A stretch of 64,000 bases of DNA from Haemonchus contortus (Eukaryota; Nematoda; Chromadorea; Rhabditida; Trichostrongylidae), in NCBI GenBank assembly GCA_000469685.2, contig LS997567.1, positions 5,535,374-5,599,373 of the forward strand, read 5' to 3'. The translations under genes and the position numbers were made by a program. Shown one piece after another: positions 41,901-53,655 of the stretch (positions are counted from its first letter, which is position 1; every line of letters starts with the position of its first letter). The notes under the pieces were generated by a model. That model was not told the origin of the DNA, made no database searches, and saw only the letters and a program-made list of their open reading frames with translations.

Positions 41901-44900
41901 GACGCTTCATAGGGCAGCCTCCACGGAATTGTCATATCGATTCGAAACCACTGGATTACTTTCAATACTTTTTAGTAACGAGTTATATTTTTGGTTTTGT
42001 TCGCTGCATTCTCGTTTATTTGTCATAACTGTTAGTTGTTTATTCATCCGTGATATAAGACGTATCACACGATTATTATGGCTCTTTCGTAGAACCGAAT
42101 AGGCCCGTAGCCACTCTGCGCAACCCTCCGTGTTTTTCTGAAATTTTTTTATGCGAGAGGAAGGTCCCTCGTTTCCTTCCCTGACGATGCTGCTTGGTTT
42201 TCAGCTTTCTATTTTGAGCTCTACAGCTGTTTCTTTTAGAGGGCTATCTATTTCCATTAACGACGCAACTGCTCCCGAAGAGAGGTTTTTCTTCGGGCAG
42301 GATTTTAAGACTGCTGCGCTTTTTAGCTGTAACGGGGGCATAAAAAGCATGTCGAGTATCCGAAGAACGTATGCCAAATAATCGATCAAATAATGTCGAG
42401 TAATCGATCAATCAAAGGCTTGCCTATTGTTATGCAATGACAAAACTTTAGCACGAACGCTGAATAGTACTTTGGCAAGACACAGCCAGGCCATCTCGGC
42501 CATTTGAAATCCCTGAAGTAGCAGTTTTCAGGGTTATCCGAGGTTATAGAGTTTGCTGAGCTCGAACTCGGACGAGTTTCCGAGAACAGCGGGTGCTATG
42601 CTTGGACGAGCTTTTCAAGACTTTGACTATTATGCCAAGACTGTTGAAGTAGATACATGAACAAGGCTAACTGTATAAAATAAATTAAGTAACAGCCACG
42701 TGCCTACCTCTAAGAATAAATAGAAATGCAGTTGCAATGTTTACTAATCATTTATTACAGAGCATCAAATAAAGCTGCAGTTGTACCGAAAATATTATGC
42801 TCCAAACAATTTGTTGTGGTATTAAAAAATAAAGCGAGCCATGCAAAGATTTTCGCATGAATCTAATTATCTGAATAGTAAAAATAAAAAAATTGTCTTT
42901 TATGACAAATAACAATTGCTAACACAATTTACATTGGTAAATTCGTTTTTGGTATCGTTGATCCAAGGGAGACGGGCGTTAGGAACGGTTTCGAGTAATC
43001 GATTCGCCGCACGCGGCTGCCGCGGACCACTCATTCGCCGTTATTACAGCTCTAGCGTTCTTCATACAGCTCAATCGATATGCGATCATTATTTTATGCA
43101 TAATTCTACTATTAGTACTTTTGATCTTGTATTTCCTAGCAACTGCTGCATCCTGCTACATTCCTTCGCGCGCGACGCCCTTCTCACCGCGACGCGACCA
43201 TTTCGTTCCTAACGCACCACCACGTGCGCAACTTTTCTGCATCCGTAAGTGGGTGGAACTGTCAAGGGGAGGATGTGGCTGCCAGAGTTTTACAGTAAAA
43301 CTTGGAGCTGAACTTCTACTTCATACTTGTATTCATTTCTCGAGAATATTTCATAGCAGCGATTTTATATTGTAACTGATAATCAGGCCAATAAAAATGG
43401 CATTTTCAGAAGGAGTTGGTTTCCCTCGACTTCAAAGCCCCCGAATCTGTGACTGGAACGAACTCGGTGTTAGTATGAGGTTCAGGTTACTGTACTCCTC
43501 ATGACCATGAGGCTTACTGAGCCTCATTCACTGCCATACAACAACACTCCTCAGATCGTTGTTATTACTGTTAAGTAAGGCATGTTCATTAGCCTCCAAG
43601 GTCTCTATGATGATCTCACTGCAATCTTTCTTGTTAAAACCCATTCGAATGCACTAGTTCCCCAAGTATTGATAAAGTAATATTGTTGTTAATAATAATT
43701 AATATTTTTGCATGTGCTTGTTAATATTCACTGATAATGCAAAGAGTAGTATAGTTAGTTAACGGAGGCCAACAAGAAAACGCCTCCCTAAATCCACTTA
43801 TCACTCAGCAATTTTCTGCTGCCTTTCTGTTTTACTGCTTTGTACTAGTAGGTATTACTTACTAGTAATGCTACTCTTTGTCTGTAATGTATTTCATAGA
43901 TCGGTTATGATTTCTATAATCTATATAGGTCACGTGATTCTATGTCATCTCATTTTTCATCTCATCATCATCCCCGTGTAAACAGAGCTAGTTCATTTAC
44001 TTCTTTCTTTTTTTTACTTACTTCTTCATTCCTTTCTTTATTTTCTAATTATTATTTTTATTTCATCCATCCAATTCTACTTTCGGGTCACGTGCTGTAT
44101 GTTCAGCTTACGAGTGATTGCTTCAATTTTGTGGTTATAAATGAGTCTAAGTCATTTTATCGTTGCTGTCACTCGTGTTTGTAAGTAAAGCATTTCAAGG
44201 TCAAGTTAATATACTGGTATTTTGTTACTTGTTTACTCAGTACTTTGAAAACTCCGAAATACTGACGTGACTTACAAGTGCTCTGGATTTTTTTTGAGGT
44301 TTTTTTTATTAAGGTTATGACAAGGTCCTCGGTGGGCTACTTTACCGAAACAGCGAGTAGAAAGCTTACTAGTATGTGCGCCCTGTCGTTTCGGTTCACC
44401 CGATTTTTCGGGAAATTGCATTGTTCCTTCCATTTATCAACTCAGGTTTGTTTCATAGCTCATTTCCTGAACAGAAGGAATCAATCATTTTTTTCATTTC
44501 CGCTGAGCCCCCGGGATAGGATGGTTATTTACACATTCTTACTATATAAAACTAGACCTGCGATTAGCTTAGTACATCTTGAAAGGAAGTGTAATAGTTA
44601 TAAATAGTTGGTAATACTGAACTCGAGTAATTGCAGTAATTAATGGCAACATCTGTACGGTGCCTGACCAATTATCAGTCATCTTTTCTTAAAGGCTTAG
44701 TTCAGGAATATGGAGAGAAGTTGTGCTGATAGAATGAATAGCAATGAAGTAACCTTGTGAATGAGTAATTTACATAATGCATAAGTAATTAGTAAGGTAA
44801 CAAGATTTTGTAGTTGTAATTAGTAATATAATAATAATAAATGATTGGGTCCGGAAGTGTTTCCATACATAGCCTACGTCCCTCAACGGCACAGTTGACG

Positions 44901-45019
44901 AATTTCGGAGTATCTTGTTTCAGAGGCCCCATAGGCTGATGTTCCAGAATAGTGAAAGAAAGGCGAAGAAAACGCGAAAATCTGCGTACTCAGAGAAGTA
45001 TCAGGCTTTCAAGAAGTAG
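26982..45019 (+). CDS. Receptor tyrosine-kinase-like pseudokinase, about 992 residues
   Basis: Exons: 26982-27089, 27379-27462, 27536-27629, 27747-27955, 32565-32741, 32804-32926, 33559-33712, 34497-34607, 35210-35358, 36000-36170, 36228-36408, 36985-37118, 37173-37286, 37768-38038, 38115-38218, 38712-38794, 38910-39000, 40904-41027, 41089-41197, 41259-41399, 41494-41581, 43410-43472, 44924-45019. Total 2979 nt in unbroken phase. Signal peptide [20 protein letters not shown]; Cys-containing ectodomain to about 460 with a fibronectin-III-like stretch from 317; membrane segment 461-482 ([20 protein letters not shown]); then a kinase-like domain at about 630-945. The VAIK lysine (FAIK, K690), the helix-C Glu (E702), PPE 848-850 and DVW 863-865 are kept. 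HRD is HSH (catalytic Asp replaced by H798), DFG is DFC (826-828), and the glycine loop has no GxGxxG. A signalling scaffold is inferred; substrate and ligand are unknown. If intron 21 is not spliced, it stops at 41602 (946 residues). Confidence 0.85.
27956..32564 (+). other. 4.6-kb intron of receptor gene
   Basis: By far the largest intron of the gene, phase 0 on both sides. It contains GATAATCAGT short tandem copies near 28220-28250, a (GT)n run at 29652-29668 and a moderately GC-rich unique block at 29000-30900 resembling the 21-26 kb and 54-63 kb regions. No exon or foreign gene was found. A missed exon would have to be a multiple of three. Confidence 0.5.
33400..33490. repeat. Hairpin inverted repeat in receptor intron
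   Basis: GTGATTGG and CCAATCAC arms around GTGGGTTGGTCGTGAGAG, with outer GTGCGCG/TGCGCG similarity. A MITE-like remnant. Confidence 0.45.
36409..36984 (+). other. GC-AG intron of receptor gene
   Basis: Only a GC donor (TACG then GCATGT) keeps the frame between the membrane-segment exon and the next exon; every GT donor nearby gives a stop. Two acceptors, 36984 and 37017, are 33 nt apart and in the same phase, allowing isoforms that differ by 11 residues. Confidence 0.6.
37560..37640. repeat. CG-rich imperfect palindrome in receptor intron
   Basis: GCGCGCGGCG and CGCCGCGCGC lie about 30 bp apart, with neighbouring GACGGCGCC. The unusual CG richness for an intron suggests a small transposon remnant. 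Confidence 0.4.
39235..39503 (-). repeat. tRNA-derived SINE, best copy
   Basis: Minus strand starts GGAGCGGAGGTGGTGTAGCG and carries a perfect B box GGTTCGAAACC at 39441-39451, an A-box-like TGGTGTAGCGACAAG upstream, then a tail shared with 40232-40490 (CCTCACAG, GTACAAGT). It lies in the receptor intron 39001-40903. Confidence 0.7.
40232..40490 (-). repeat. SINE copy related to 39235-39503
   Basis: Shares the tail (TACAAGT, TTCATCCTCACAG, AGAATCGTA, GATGCGC) in the same order and orientation as 39235-39503, but the B box is degraded. Same intron. Confidence 0.65.
41690..41800. repeat. Inverted-repeat element in receptor intron
   Basis: CCAATAAGCGCTC (about 41735) and GAGCGCTCTCATTGG (about 41761) form a stem with a short loop, flanked by CG-rich sequence. 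It lies just after the alternative stop at 41602. Confidence 0.5.
42967..43221 (+). mobile_element. 255-bp MITE family, copy C
   Basis: Begins GGGAGACGGGCGTTAGGAAC and ends CGTTCCTAACGCACCAC. It sits in the predicted receptor intron 41582-43409. No target duplication is visible. Confidence 0.85.
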
Positions 45020-45653
45020 TAAAATTAGGGTTTGGACGAGAATAGACGACAAAAGTTGCCCGGAAGAGTATCTGGACGAGCTGTGCAATTATGTGTGCCA
45101 TTGCACACAGTTGGCTACAGTAAATTGTCTGCCTGCAGTGGGTGCGTTCAATGGTACAAACTCCACAATGCAGTGAGAACTCGTCCGTCTTCGGGTGTGT
45201 CGGCTAATTGTAAGTCGGTTTTGAGCCCCTCATTACGCCATACTTACACCTACTCATCGCTTTCCCACTGGAGTTACTATTTCATTATTCTGTACCGGAT
45301 CTACTTTCGAAGCCTCTACTACAAGCTCCACCTTTCCTCGTAAGCTCCGCCTACCACACACTTACCCCTTTATTCATCTTATGGATTGGTAAACGTATCT
45401 GCACTGTCAAAAAATGGCACTACAAACATCTGGCTCTAAGCTTAGCCCATTCTTACACACGCTGCGACCACCATTGAAGCCTGGCATTGCGCTTCCTTTA
45501 TAAAAACAGCTGTTTACCCTGTCACGTTCTTCTGGCGACTAGGCTGTTTTAAAGCCGAATAACGGCTTTTTGCGTAGGCCCGCTTAAAACTTTCAGTCTC
45601 CGTAGTGAACTGACAACCGGTACCCGAGGATCAAACCGAGCTGTGAGGCTCGT
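45020..45653. other. 3' flank of receptor gene
   Basis: No canonical AATAAA within 400 bp of the stop at 45019. Frames up to 103 codons on the plus strand have no support. The end of the transcript is unresolved. Confidence 0.35.
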
Positions 45654-45907
45654 GGGTGTGGTGCAGATGTGTCGAGATTGTCGCGTCGCGGCGAGAGGAA
45701 CGTTGCGCGCGAAGAAATTTAGCAAAATGCAGCAGCAAGTAAGAAACAGGACCAAAAGAACTAACATTAGAATCATGCCAAAAATAATAATCGTATATCG
45801 ATTGAGCTGTATGAAGAACGCTAAAGCCTCAATAGCGAGGCAAGTGTTCCGCGACTGTCGCGCGCGGCGAATCAATCACGCAAGACCGACCCTAGTGCCC
45901 GTCTTCG
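45654..45907 (-). mobile_element. 255-bp MITE family, copy D
   Basis: Reverse orientation: GGGTGTGGTGC at 45654, core GTCGCGTCGCGG, AATAATCGTATATCGATTG and right end TAGTGCCCGTCT. Diverged. It lies between the convergent receptor and unknown minus-strand genes. Confidence 0.85.
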
Positions 45908-46451
45908 GGACTAATTTTAAATCTTTCGTATGAAGACAGAATCGAGTTTCTGTAGCACCTTTTGGTAGCAGTGGTGATGAGGAGCTAACAAATGGCTACC
46001 AAGTCATATATCTCAGTACAACACAATGTACAGTCGTTTATTACAAGAAGTAAGCTGCTAACTGTTACACCTGTAATCAATGGTTTCACAAGGTGGTTGT
46101 GCATTCAGTACATGTACAGAGCTACAGTCGTTTCAACAAAACAGCAAGATAATTCAAAGAAATTAGAACAAGCACTGTCAGACGGACGGAAACAATCACA
46201 AAACTTTCTGTTTAGTGCCAGAAAGGGAAGATGAGGAGGTAATCCGGATAGAAGAGAGCGTGGCAATATTGTCTGAGGCTCACTTGGATGAATACTTCAA
46301 CAAAAATGCATGTAGAAAATGCGCTATCATTATGACGTTAATCATCCAGCCTCAGCACTTGCTAGAACGTGCCGCGTGCGGTCGCGTCGCGGACGTTTCG
46401 TTACCATATAAGCGTGGTGCCGTCGTAAATTTTCATCAGAGGCGAAATGCA

Positions 46452-46457
46452 TTTATT
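46452..46457 (-). terminator. Polyadenylation signal of the minus-strand gene
   Basis: AATAAA on the minus strand, 162 nt after the stop codon at 46619. Confidence 0.5.
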
Positions 46458-46618
46458 GCAATATGATCGACTATATGATTGACAGCCTGTACAAAAATCG
46501 GAACCCGGAACTCTGAAATCAAGATTGAAATTGGACGGTTCCCAAGAAAGCCAGTTGGATAAGCCACTCACGTTCAATGACATCTTAGAAGCTGTACTGA
46601 TGGATTTGTAACTGGATG

Positions 46619-49600
46619 TCAGAGATCTGCACGTATGCATGATTTCAATGGTCGTTTCAGGCTGGGGCTGCTTGAGATCGTTGAAGAAGCTGAAGATGCT
46701 CCTCGTCCGGAATCTCGTCCATCCTTAAAATGGTTTTTGTTACTCATGTAGAACGACGCAATTTCGAAGCTCAATTAGGCAAGTTCCAACTGCGCCGAGA
46801 CGGAATTTTCTCAATTCCATTGACGAGCTTTTTTCTACGGAAGGGGCATTAAACATGCGTTTAGGCTAATTTCGAATTAAGAAATAGCTTTAGAAGACAT
46901 CATTTATTAAAACCTGATCTTGGCAGTAATTGCATAGTGATTCTTTGAAACTCTGGCTCTAAATTAATACTATCAAACGAAGTCGATATGCGAAGTTAAA
47001 CATGAAAAATCGATAATTCGGCGTAGTGAGTACCAAAAAGCAGAAAGGCACTCCCCCACAGGGATCCCCACCCCAATTTATTCTACCGATCAAGGATATG
47101 GGCGAGAAACGCATTAATGTGATTCAGCCAGCCTCGGTTCTTGAAAAAAAAAACCTCTAGAGCCCAAAACTTCGTTGACAAAGAAATCTCAGAGGCTCTT
47201 GAATGAATCATTTTAGAGGATTTCCCACCGATGTTACGTTTCTGACGATGTTCGGAGCGCTGATTCTCATGAACGAAAACATTCTGTTGTAGGCGATACA
47301 TATGGTCTTGTTTATAAGATGAAAATAAATGTTGTTTTTTTCAGAAAACGGCGTCACCTGCGATGTATCGCGACAATTTTCTGGGCTTTTAGCTCGAACT
47401 GATGTGATACATTCGTCAAGGTGCGTCTGAAGCAGGTCGCATACTCGCAGAGAGTCGATCAACATTGAATCGTATACCTAAAATTAAAGTGCTGAGATCA
47501 AAGGACAGATATTACTTTCTTGTGTTACTCTTTCTTACTGGTTGATCTGTACGGCCATATCTCAGTCCTCTTGGTACTGCAGTACATAGGGCCCACGTAA
47601 GGGAGACGGGCGTTAGGAACGATTTTGGGTAATCGTTTTGCCGCACGCGGCTGTCGCGGACCACTCATTCGCCGTTATTACAGCTCTAGCGTTCTTCTTA
47701 CAGCTCGATCGATATGCGATCATTATTTTATGCATAATTCTACTATTAGCACTTTTGTTCTTGTATTTCTTACCTATTGCTGCATCCTGCTACATTCCTT
47801 CGCGCGCGACGCCCCTCTCACCGCGACGCAACCATTTCGTTCCTAACGCATCACACCCCCCACGTAAGTCTTCTACATCAATGCTAAATCTCCTACAAAA
47901 ACTGATGGAGTTAAGTTTGGGAAGATGAACTCCCTCTATGATTGCTTTCAGTTGGTGCTGAGTTTGTCAGGTTCTAGGGGATAGAACCAAAATTTTATGT
48001 TTTCCGAGACTTCAGAAGCAGTGCCAGAGAATGGCCCCTTAAAAAACTCTTGTCGGGTTAGACAACCAGGTAACCTTCGTTGTAGGGTTGGTCGAGTTAT
48101 TTACAGAATGCGCGAAAGCCTAGAAAAATGGGGACGTCCCGACCTTCCCAGCAAAGACCCAATTTGCAAAGTAATCCAAAATGGATGCGTCCCAGACAGA
48201 TTGAAAACGTTTTGTTTTCCATTCTTTTTTTGGTCCTGTCCTTCTGTGCATAACACAGCTGCAGCCGAAATTGGCTAAGCAGTGAAGGTTCTTGCCAAAC
48301 AGAGTAAAAGCATAATCAAAACTGTAATATATAGGCACAGATTCGCCTGAATGAGTTCAAGAGGAACCTGTGAAAAAGCAAGTCAATCTGAGTTTTTGAA
48401 ATGGTGTGGTGGCAAGTTGCGCGTTACCACACACGCACGCTCTCGAGATCAAACCTAGACCAATATTCGCCCAGCCCAACTGAGCCTTCCAATTGCTCTG
48501 GAGTGAGTTAGCCGGTACCAGACTCGTCTAGGAGCATTAAAACCGTAACTTTTACTTTGGATGGCCACAGTAATTCATGGTTTTGACATAATGCATTTTC
48601 AATATGACACCAATCAATGCTAAAGAAAATCGAATGCGGGGCGCGTCCCGAAACGGAATTGGTTTATGTCAGACCTTTTATTTTTCATCTGCTTGAAATA
48701 AAGTCCCTAGGAACTCTGGTGAAGCACCAAACTTTTTAAAAGAATCATAGTTATCTCGTCAAACACGGTTTTTGAGGCGTTCTTCGCTAATGAAAGAACC
48801 CAGCCAGTGATTTTCGTGACCTGTTTCTTTTACTGGTTAAAGTAGTAGCTCTTCACAAATACCATCTCTTACCACCATTTCTTACCTCTTGTTCAAATAA
48901 GCAATTTCGCATGCTACGATCTTCTCTTTTGGTGATTTTTGCATGTTTTGGAATGCTACGAGCGACGATCGGCTGTTCAGCTGCTATCGTCTCCAAAGCT
49001 TCGACCAATACGGCTGGATCCTCCTCGAGAAGTGCATCAAATGACTGGGACTGGAAAGAATTAATCGATTTCTATTTTTAGTAGATGACTTATGAAACGA
49101 AGGAGTAAGCTGCAGTTCTTTGAATAATATCAACCGTTTGAGTAATTTTGGTAAAACTTGTTCAGTACTCCTTACTACTTGTTTAACACCTTCACAAAAT
49201 TGAAAGAGATGGACACGATGGGAGATAGGAAAAGCGGAAAGCGGAAATCGGTTTTGCGTTCCATTAGACTGCAATTTCTATATCAAAATGACGAACGAGC
49301 TTATACACACTAAATTTACTTGACTTCACAATTTCCCAATCATTTATTGAGAGTAATTACATTGCCCCGGGAGACGGGCGTAAGGAACGATTTGGGGTAA
49401 TCGATTTGCCGCACGCGGCTGTCGCGGACCACTCATTCGCCGTTATTACAGCTCTAGCGTTCTTCATACAGCTCAATCGATATGCGATCATTATTTTATG
49501 CATAATTCTACTATTGATACTTTTGTTCTTGTATTTCTTACCTACTGCTGCATCCTGCTACATTCCTTCGCGCGCGACGCCCCTCTCACCGCGACGCGAC

Positions 49601-52600
49601 CATTTCGTTCCTAACGCACCACACCCGATTGCCCCGGCCTTTCAAGTTGAAGCTCTTGCGGCTAGATAGGGATACAAAAATGACGGTCTCAAAAGAATGT
49701 CGAGCTATGAACACAACTTCGGCCTTGGACGGACTCAAACCCGTACTCGCACTTTCTGGGAACCCTACCCTTTATCCCTCTTCCGTTTTCTTGGGAACTG
49801 TACAGATAAAGAAGGCCAGGAAGAAAAGCCAGGGAGGCTCATTACCAGTAATTGGATGCCCAAATTTAAAATTTTCAAGAGCATTTCTATATTTATACAT
49901 CAAAGTGAATTTTTTGTAGTTTGTTCCGGTTACACTTTTGATCAGTTCTCATGACCTCGATTCGCCCTATTCAACAAGTTTTTCCTCACCTTTGGCTGTT
50001 CCCACATGGGTTTGTGCTTCTTTTTCTTCGTATCTAACTTTGCAGGAAGTGTGGTTGAATCGTGTTTCTTCGTGTTCCGTTTCTTGTCCGTAGCCGTTTC
50101 CGTGGCCTGAAATTGAACTCTTCAGCTTCACCTGTGGAGGTAATGATATCGAGCTCTGGTAAAGGACAAAATACTTCTAAACAATATTTTAGTTGTAGCA
50201 AAAACTATCTAAGGATAAGGTTACAGATTGCTCAAGTGGTACGGTACTTAGTAGTTTATTTGTAATACAAAACGAACAGAACATAATTGAGGTCTCCTTC
50301 TCCCTCCCTCGCTTGTGCGGTAATGGGGGACTCTTTGGTGGACTCCCGAAGTTTTCGGAGAATCCTGTTGAACACAACAATCGGACAAGTGAACGAACTG
50401 AGTCTTGAGTAATGGAGATGTGAGCCCAGTAACAGAAATTGCTACTCAAGTTACTGAAAACTAGTTTTTATGTCAACTAGTTGAGTCTGGGTATTTTGAG
50501 TGAAACGATGGCGCCATTACGGCACATTACTAACGCCACATAGCCCAAACACACTGAAATTCGCAGAAAGGACAAAGAAAAAGAGGGGAAACGCACTAAT
50601 CGAATTACTACTACTGTCTCCCGTGTACTTGTAGAACTTTACAAGTACTCTTCCGACTCATACCTCTGAATTTACACTATGAAGACATGGGTAGCCAGAA
50701 CCGAGCTCCCTAGCTCTTTTGCTCGAAGCTAGGGAGCTCTAAATTAGCTCAAAGACTTTTTGAAAGAAGGTTATTTGAGTTAGGAATTGAAACAATTTCC
50801 CGGTAAAAGATAACTCAGAGACGTACATATATATGAAAAGCTGTCAATAAGCAAAATTTGATCAAAAACGAAGAATAATTAAAAATAAATAAATAATTTG
50901 ACAAAAAGCGGGACCTTCTACTTGGGATGCTTAAGAAAAACTACATTTCGCAAAATTTCTTATCAGCAGTTTAACTTGTAAATATTCAAGTGCCCTTCTC
51001 AAACGCACTGACTCATTTAAGGACTTGGACGAGCTAACTCTAACCATAGAGCTCTCCTCATTGGTCAGTACCTCCCTTGAGCATGCCATCCACCATTGGA
51101 AAGTACGCTTTGATTTTCTCGTTGGGACTTGTGAAGCAGCATTCTTATTCAACAGAATTGGACAAACTTACCCTGTTTTTTTGGGTTAGCCATTCTGCTA
51201 GATTTTTGTTATTATTCATATTATTTATTATGTTATTATTATTGGCTCATTTACTATTCATTATTATTATTGTATGTTTATTGTTATTATTATTATTCCC
51301 TTCTATTCATTTTTTTATTCCTCGAAACAACAACGCCTTCATCGCTTCCAAGATTAAAAATTCAGAGTTTTTATTGAAGTTTTCCCTTTTATTTTCTTAA
51401 TTACTAGCTTCTTTTAGCATAATACTTCCTTTAGAGTCCTGTAACGCTATTCAGAGCCTACTTCTTTCATAAACCCTCTCAAAGAAATTCATCGTCGGCT
51501 GTACGCCTGAATTCATACGACTCATGTCTTCCGGGCCCACGAATCATTAGCGGAAATCCTTTGGTCGGAGCCATTTATTACTTATTCATCTGAAGTCGCT
51601 CACGGAGTTCCCATGTGTACGTCGTGATACTTTTTGGAAAGCAGATTAATAGTCTTGCCTCTATAGTCACAGAATCTAATCAATAATTTTTACTGAATTA
51701 AAACCAAAGATAATGTAAGGTAATTAGTAAAGTAAAAGTCCCTAAAGTAAAAGTCTTTGTCCCTAGACGGTCAGAGAATCGTTCCACAGCAGTGGTTTAC
51801 TGAATTGGGGGGGGGGGGATTCGGTGTTTGGTGTTAGTTCCCCCTCCCCATTGTGCTGAAGTATCTTGTTCGGGCATGAAGCTCGGAAATTGAAGCAACG
51901 TCTAAACAAAAAGTGCATTGAATATGTTGATATTTCAAGAACAATTGAAGTGCTTAGCTCAATATAGGCAGAAAAAGTCCCATGGGGAAATTGAACCAGT
52001 CCCCTATTCGGAGTCAGAATTCTTTTCCTCCTCAATCCTCTTGACGAGTGGCAAGGTGACAGAGGTAAGCCCAATATCAAGATTACCCGTGTAAACAACG
52101 TTGTTACAGGAAACAATTATAGCAAAAAGTAACAAAGGCTACGGTTAGATTTCCGATTTTCGGTACGGAAGGTCGGAAGCCTTTTTCCAGCTTCGAAATT
52201 CTCGAAGACATCCATAACATTAGAATGATTGGAACAGCTTTTTTGCAGAATTTCAGAATTATTAACAGTTTTGTAAATAAGGATTTTTAGAAATGCCCTT
52301 TTAAGGAATTAATCAGAAATAAATGCCTCTAACGGTCGTCTATTTGACTAACCATTTGTTTACTCAATTACTTTTCTATTTACTTAAGTACTGTTTGCTT
52401 TATCTACTTATTTATTGGCCCACTGTTTCACCATTACGCAACGCCGCCTTTTGTCGGCTATCTCATTTGTTTGTCTACTTGCTTATCTATTTATATATTT
52501 ACTTAATGATTTACTGACTTATCTATTTATTTACTAATTTACTCACTTATTTGCTTCCTGCACAACACAACATTAGTCATTTTTACAAGTAAGCCGGTAA

Positions 52601-53655
52601 ACAATCAAGTGAGAAGTGTTATCTATTGATGTGCTGATATTAGTATAGTGCGGATATGAGTCACGAACTGCAAAATTAAAAAACAAAAAAAAATGGGCAT
52701 CAATTGTGGCTACTACTGCCGGTGTTTCGTAGTCTACCGGAAATCGGAAGTTCCGAAAACTAGAAGAATTGCTGGGTTTTAGATTATTCAGTAATGCAGA
52801 TCCGTACAACGATAATATGTAGAAATGATAAATTTCTGTGATAATTAGAGATACTTATTGCTAAGAACCCCAAAAAATTTTGTATATGGAGTTGGCTTTG
52901 TTCAGAACTTAATTCCAAGTCAATTTTCGGATCCGTCCAGATAGAATTGAGGCCGTCCAATGGCACTTCCGTTGTCATGCTCATCGGGGCTTCGGCTTTG
53001 GCACTACACGCTATCGATACGATGCTATTTAACTATGAATGTGTTCTTCGTCGGGCAAGTCATGTAGTAGTCCCCGAATGGATTGGTTATGACTTGCGGA
53101 TGGGCCTCATGGCCTCGTCTTGGTGATGTCGTACTTTTAGTACTATACTACGACATTGGAACATAACACGCAACGATACAAACATACACCGTACAACGAT
53201 GATAAGTAGAAATGATAAGTTTCGATGATAATTCGAAATGATAACTGCTAAACACGCCAACACATTTTATATATGTGCTGTAAAATCAGAAAAACTGTAA
53301 CCATTACATGATTAATCACTAAATATCAACCGCCCTAAATGGCTCTTTGGATTGCTAAAAAACTCTCCATTGATTCCGGTTTCAGTGACACACCCTTAGA
53401 TTGTTCTGTACTCCTCGGGAGTGTTGAAAAGTTTTATTATTTTAATTATACACCCCTGCCGAAATCGTTTAGAGGGGCCACGACACTTTTCAAACGGCCT
53501 AACAAAGCACATAAAACTCCAGTTACCTGCTCCCTAGGTGGTCCAGCGGCCGCTTTGATGTCGTCACTTGATTTTGCACCATTAACCCGCTTTTTCCGAT
53601 GAAAAATAGAAAGGAATGGTGAGGTGTTTTTGGCGATGGGCTCTGTTGTAGCCAT
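46619..53655 (-). CDS. Unrecognised protein, about 342 residues, eight exons
   Basis: Exons 5' to 3': 53527-53655, 50976-51143, 50269-50364, 49990-50106, 48886-49050, 47358-47477, 47155-47283, 46619-46723; all phase 0, 1029 nt, ending TGA. The last five give the clearest coding signal: a Lys-rich segment (TKKKKHKPMWEQPK), an acidic helical segment (SFDALLEEDPAVLVEALETI then AAEQPIVARSIPKHAK), a helix with Cys (MLIDSLRVCDLLQTHLDEC), a basic stretch (SEHRQKRNIGGKSSK) and a Ser-rich tail (SSASSTISSSPSLKRPLKSC). The start MATTEPIAKN lies directly after GGTTTTAG. There is no signal peptide or membrane segment, so it is probably cytoplasmic or nuclear. Weak points are the acceptor of 51143, the frame of 50269-50364 and the GTTTTT donor at 47154; a further exon near 52.9 kb is possible. 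I know no family for it. Confidence 0.7.
47601..47859 (+). mobile_element. 255-bp MITE family, copy E, with target duplication
   Basis: GGGAGACGGGCG to CACACCCC, flanked on both sides by CCACGTAA (an exact 8 bp duplication, 9 bp if the next C is counted). Inserted in the intron between exons 48886-49050 and 47358-47477 of the minus-strand gene. Confidence 0.9.
48408..48545 (+). repeat. SINE-like tRNA-derived fragment
   Basis: GGTGTGGTGGCAAGTTGCGC in A-box position and GAGATCAAACCTAG as a degraded B box. Intronic in the minus-strand gene. Confidence 0.4.
49369..49628 (+). mobile_element. 255-bp MITE family, copy F, with target duplication
   Basis: GGGAGACGGGCG to CACACCCG, flanked by ATTGCCCC on both sides. 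Intronic in the minus-strand gene, between exons 49990-50106 and 48886-49050. Confidence 0.9.
51220..51310. repeat. ATT-rich low-complexity tract
   Basis: Repeated TTATTATT trinucleotide runs in a minus-strand-gene intron, upstream of the exon ending at 51143. Confidence 0.6.
52320..52560. repeat. Degenerate TTTACTTA/TTTATCTA simple repeat
   Basis: About 240 bp of imperfect octamer-like repeats (TTATCTATTTAT, TTACTTA) within the first intron of the minus-strand gene. Confidence 0.6.
52795..53270. repeat. Two related ~75-bp segments (52797-52875 and 53187-53265)
   Basis: Both contain CCGTACAACGAT, GTAGAAATGATAA, TTTC and GATAATT in the same order, about 390 bp apart. They bracket a stretch on the minus strand (about 52900-53010) that looks coding (TTEVPLDGLNSIWTDPK) but whose phase does not fit the gene model. 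Confidence 0.55.

Noticed and set aside
50189..50449. CSFC motif near 50285 as a Nanos-type zinc finger start
   Set aside because: No further zinc ligands (His-Cys/CPxC series) follow in any frame, and that frame does not fit the phase of the neighbouring exons.
53446..53527. Extension of the first minus-strand exon past the GTAACT donor
   Set aside because: The frame continues to a stop at 53446 but loses the hydrophilic character and leaves no link to downstream coding exons; splicing at 53526 keeps phase 0 throughout.
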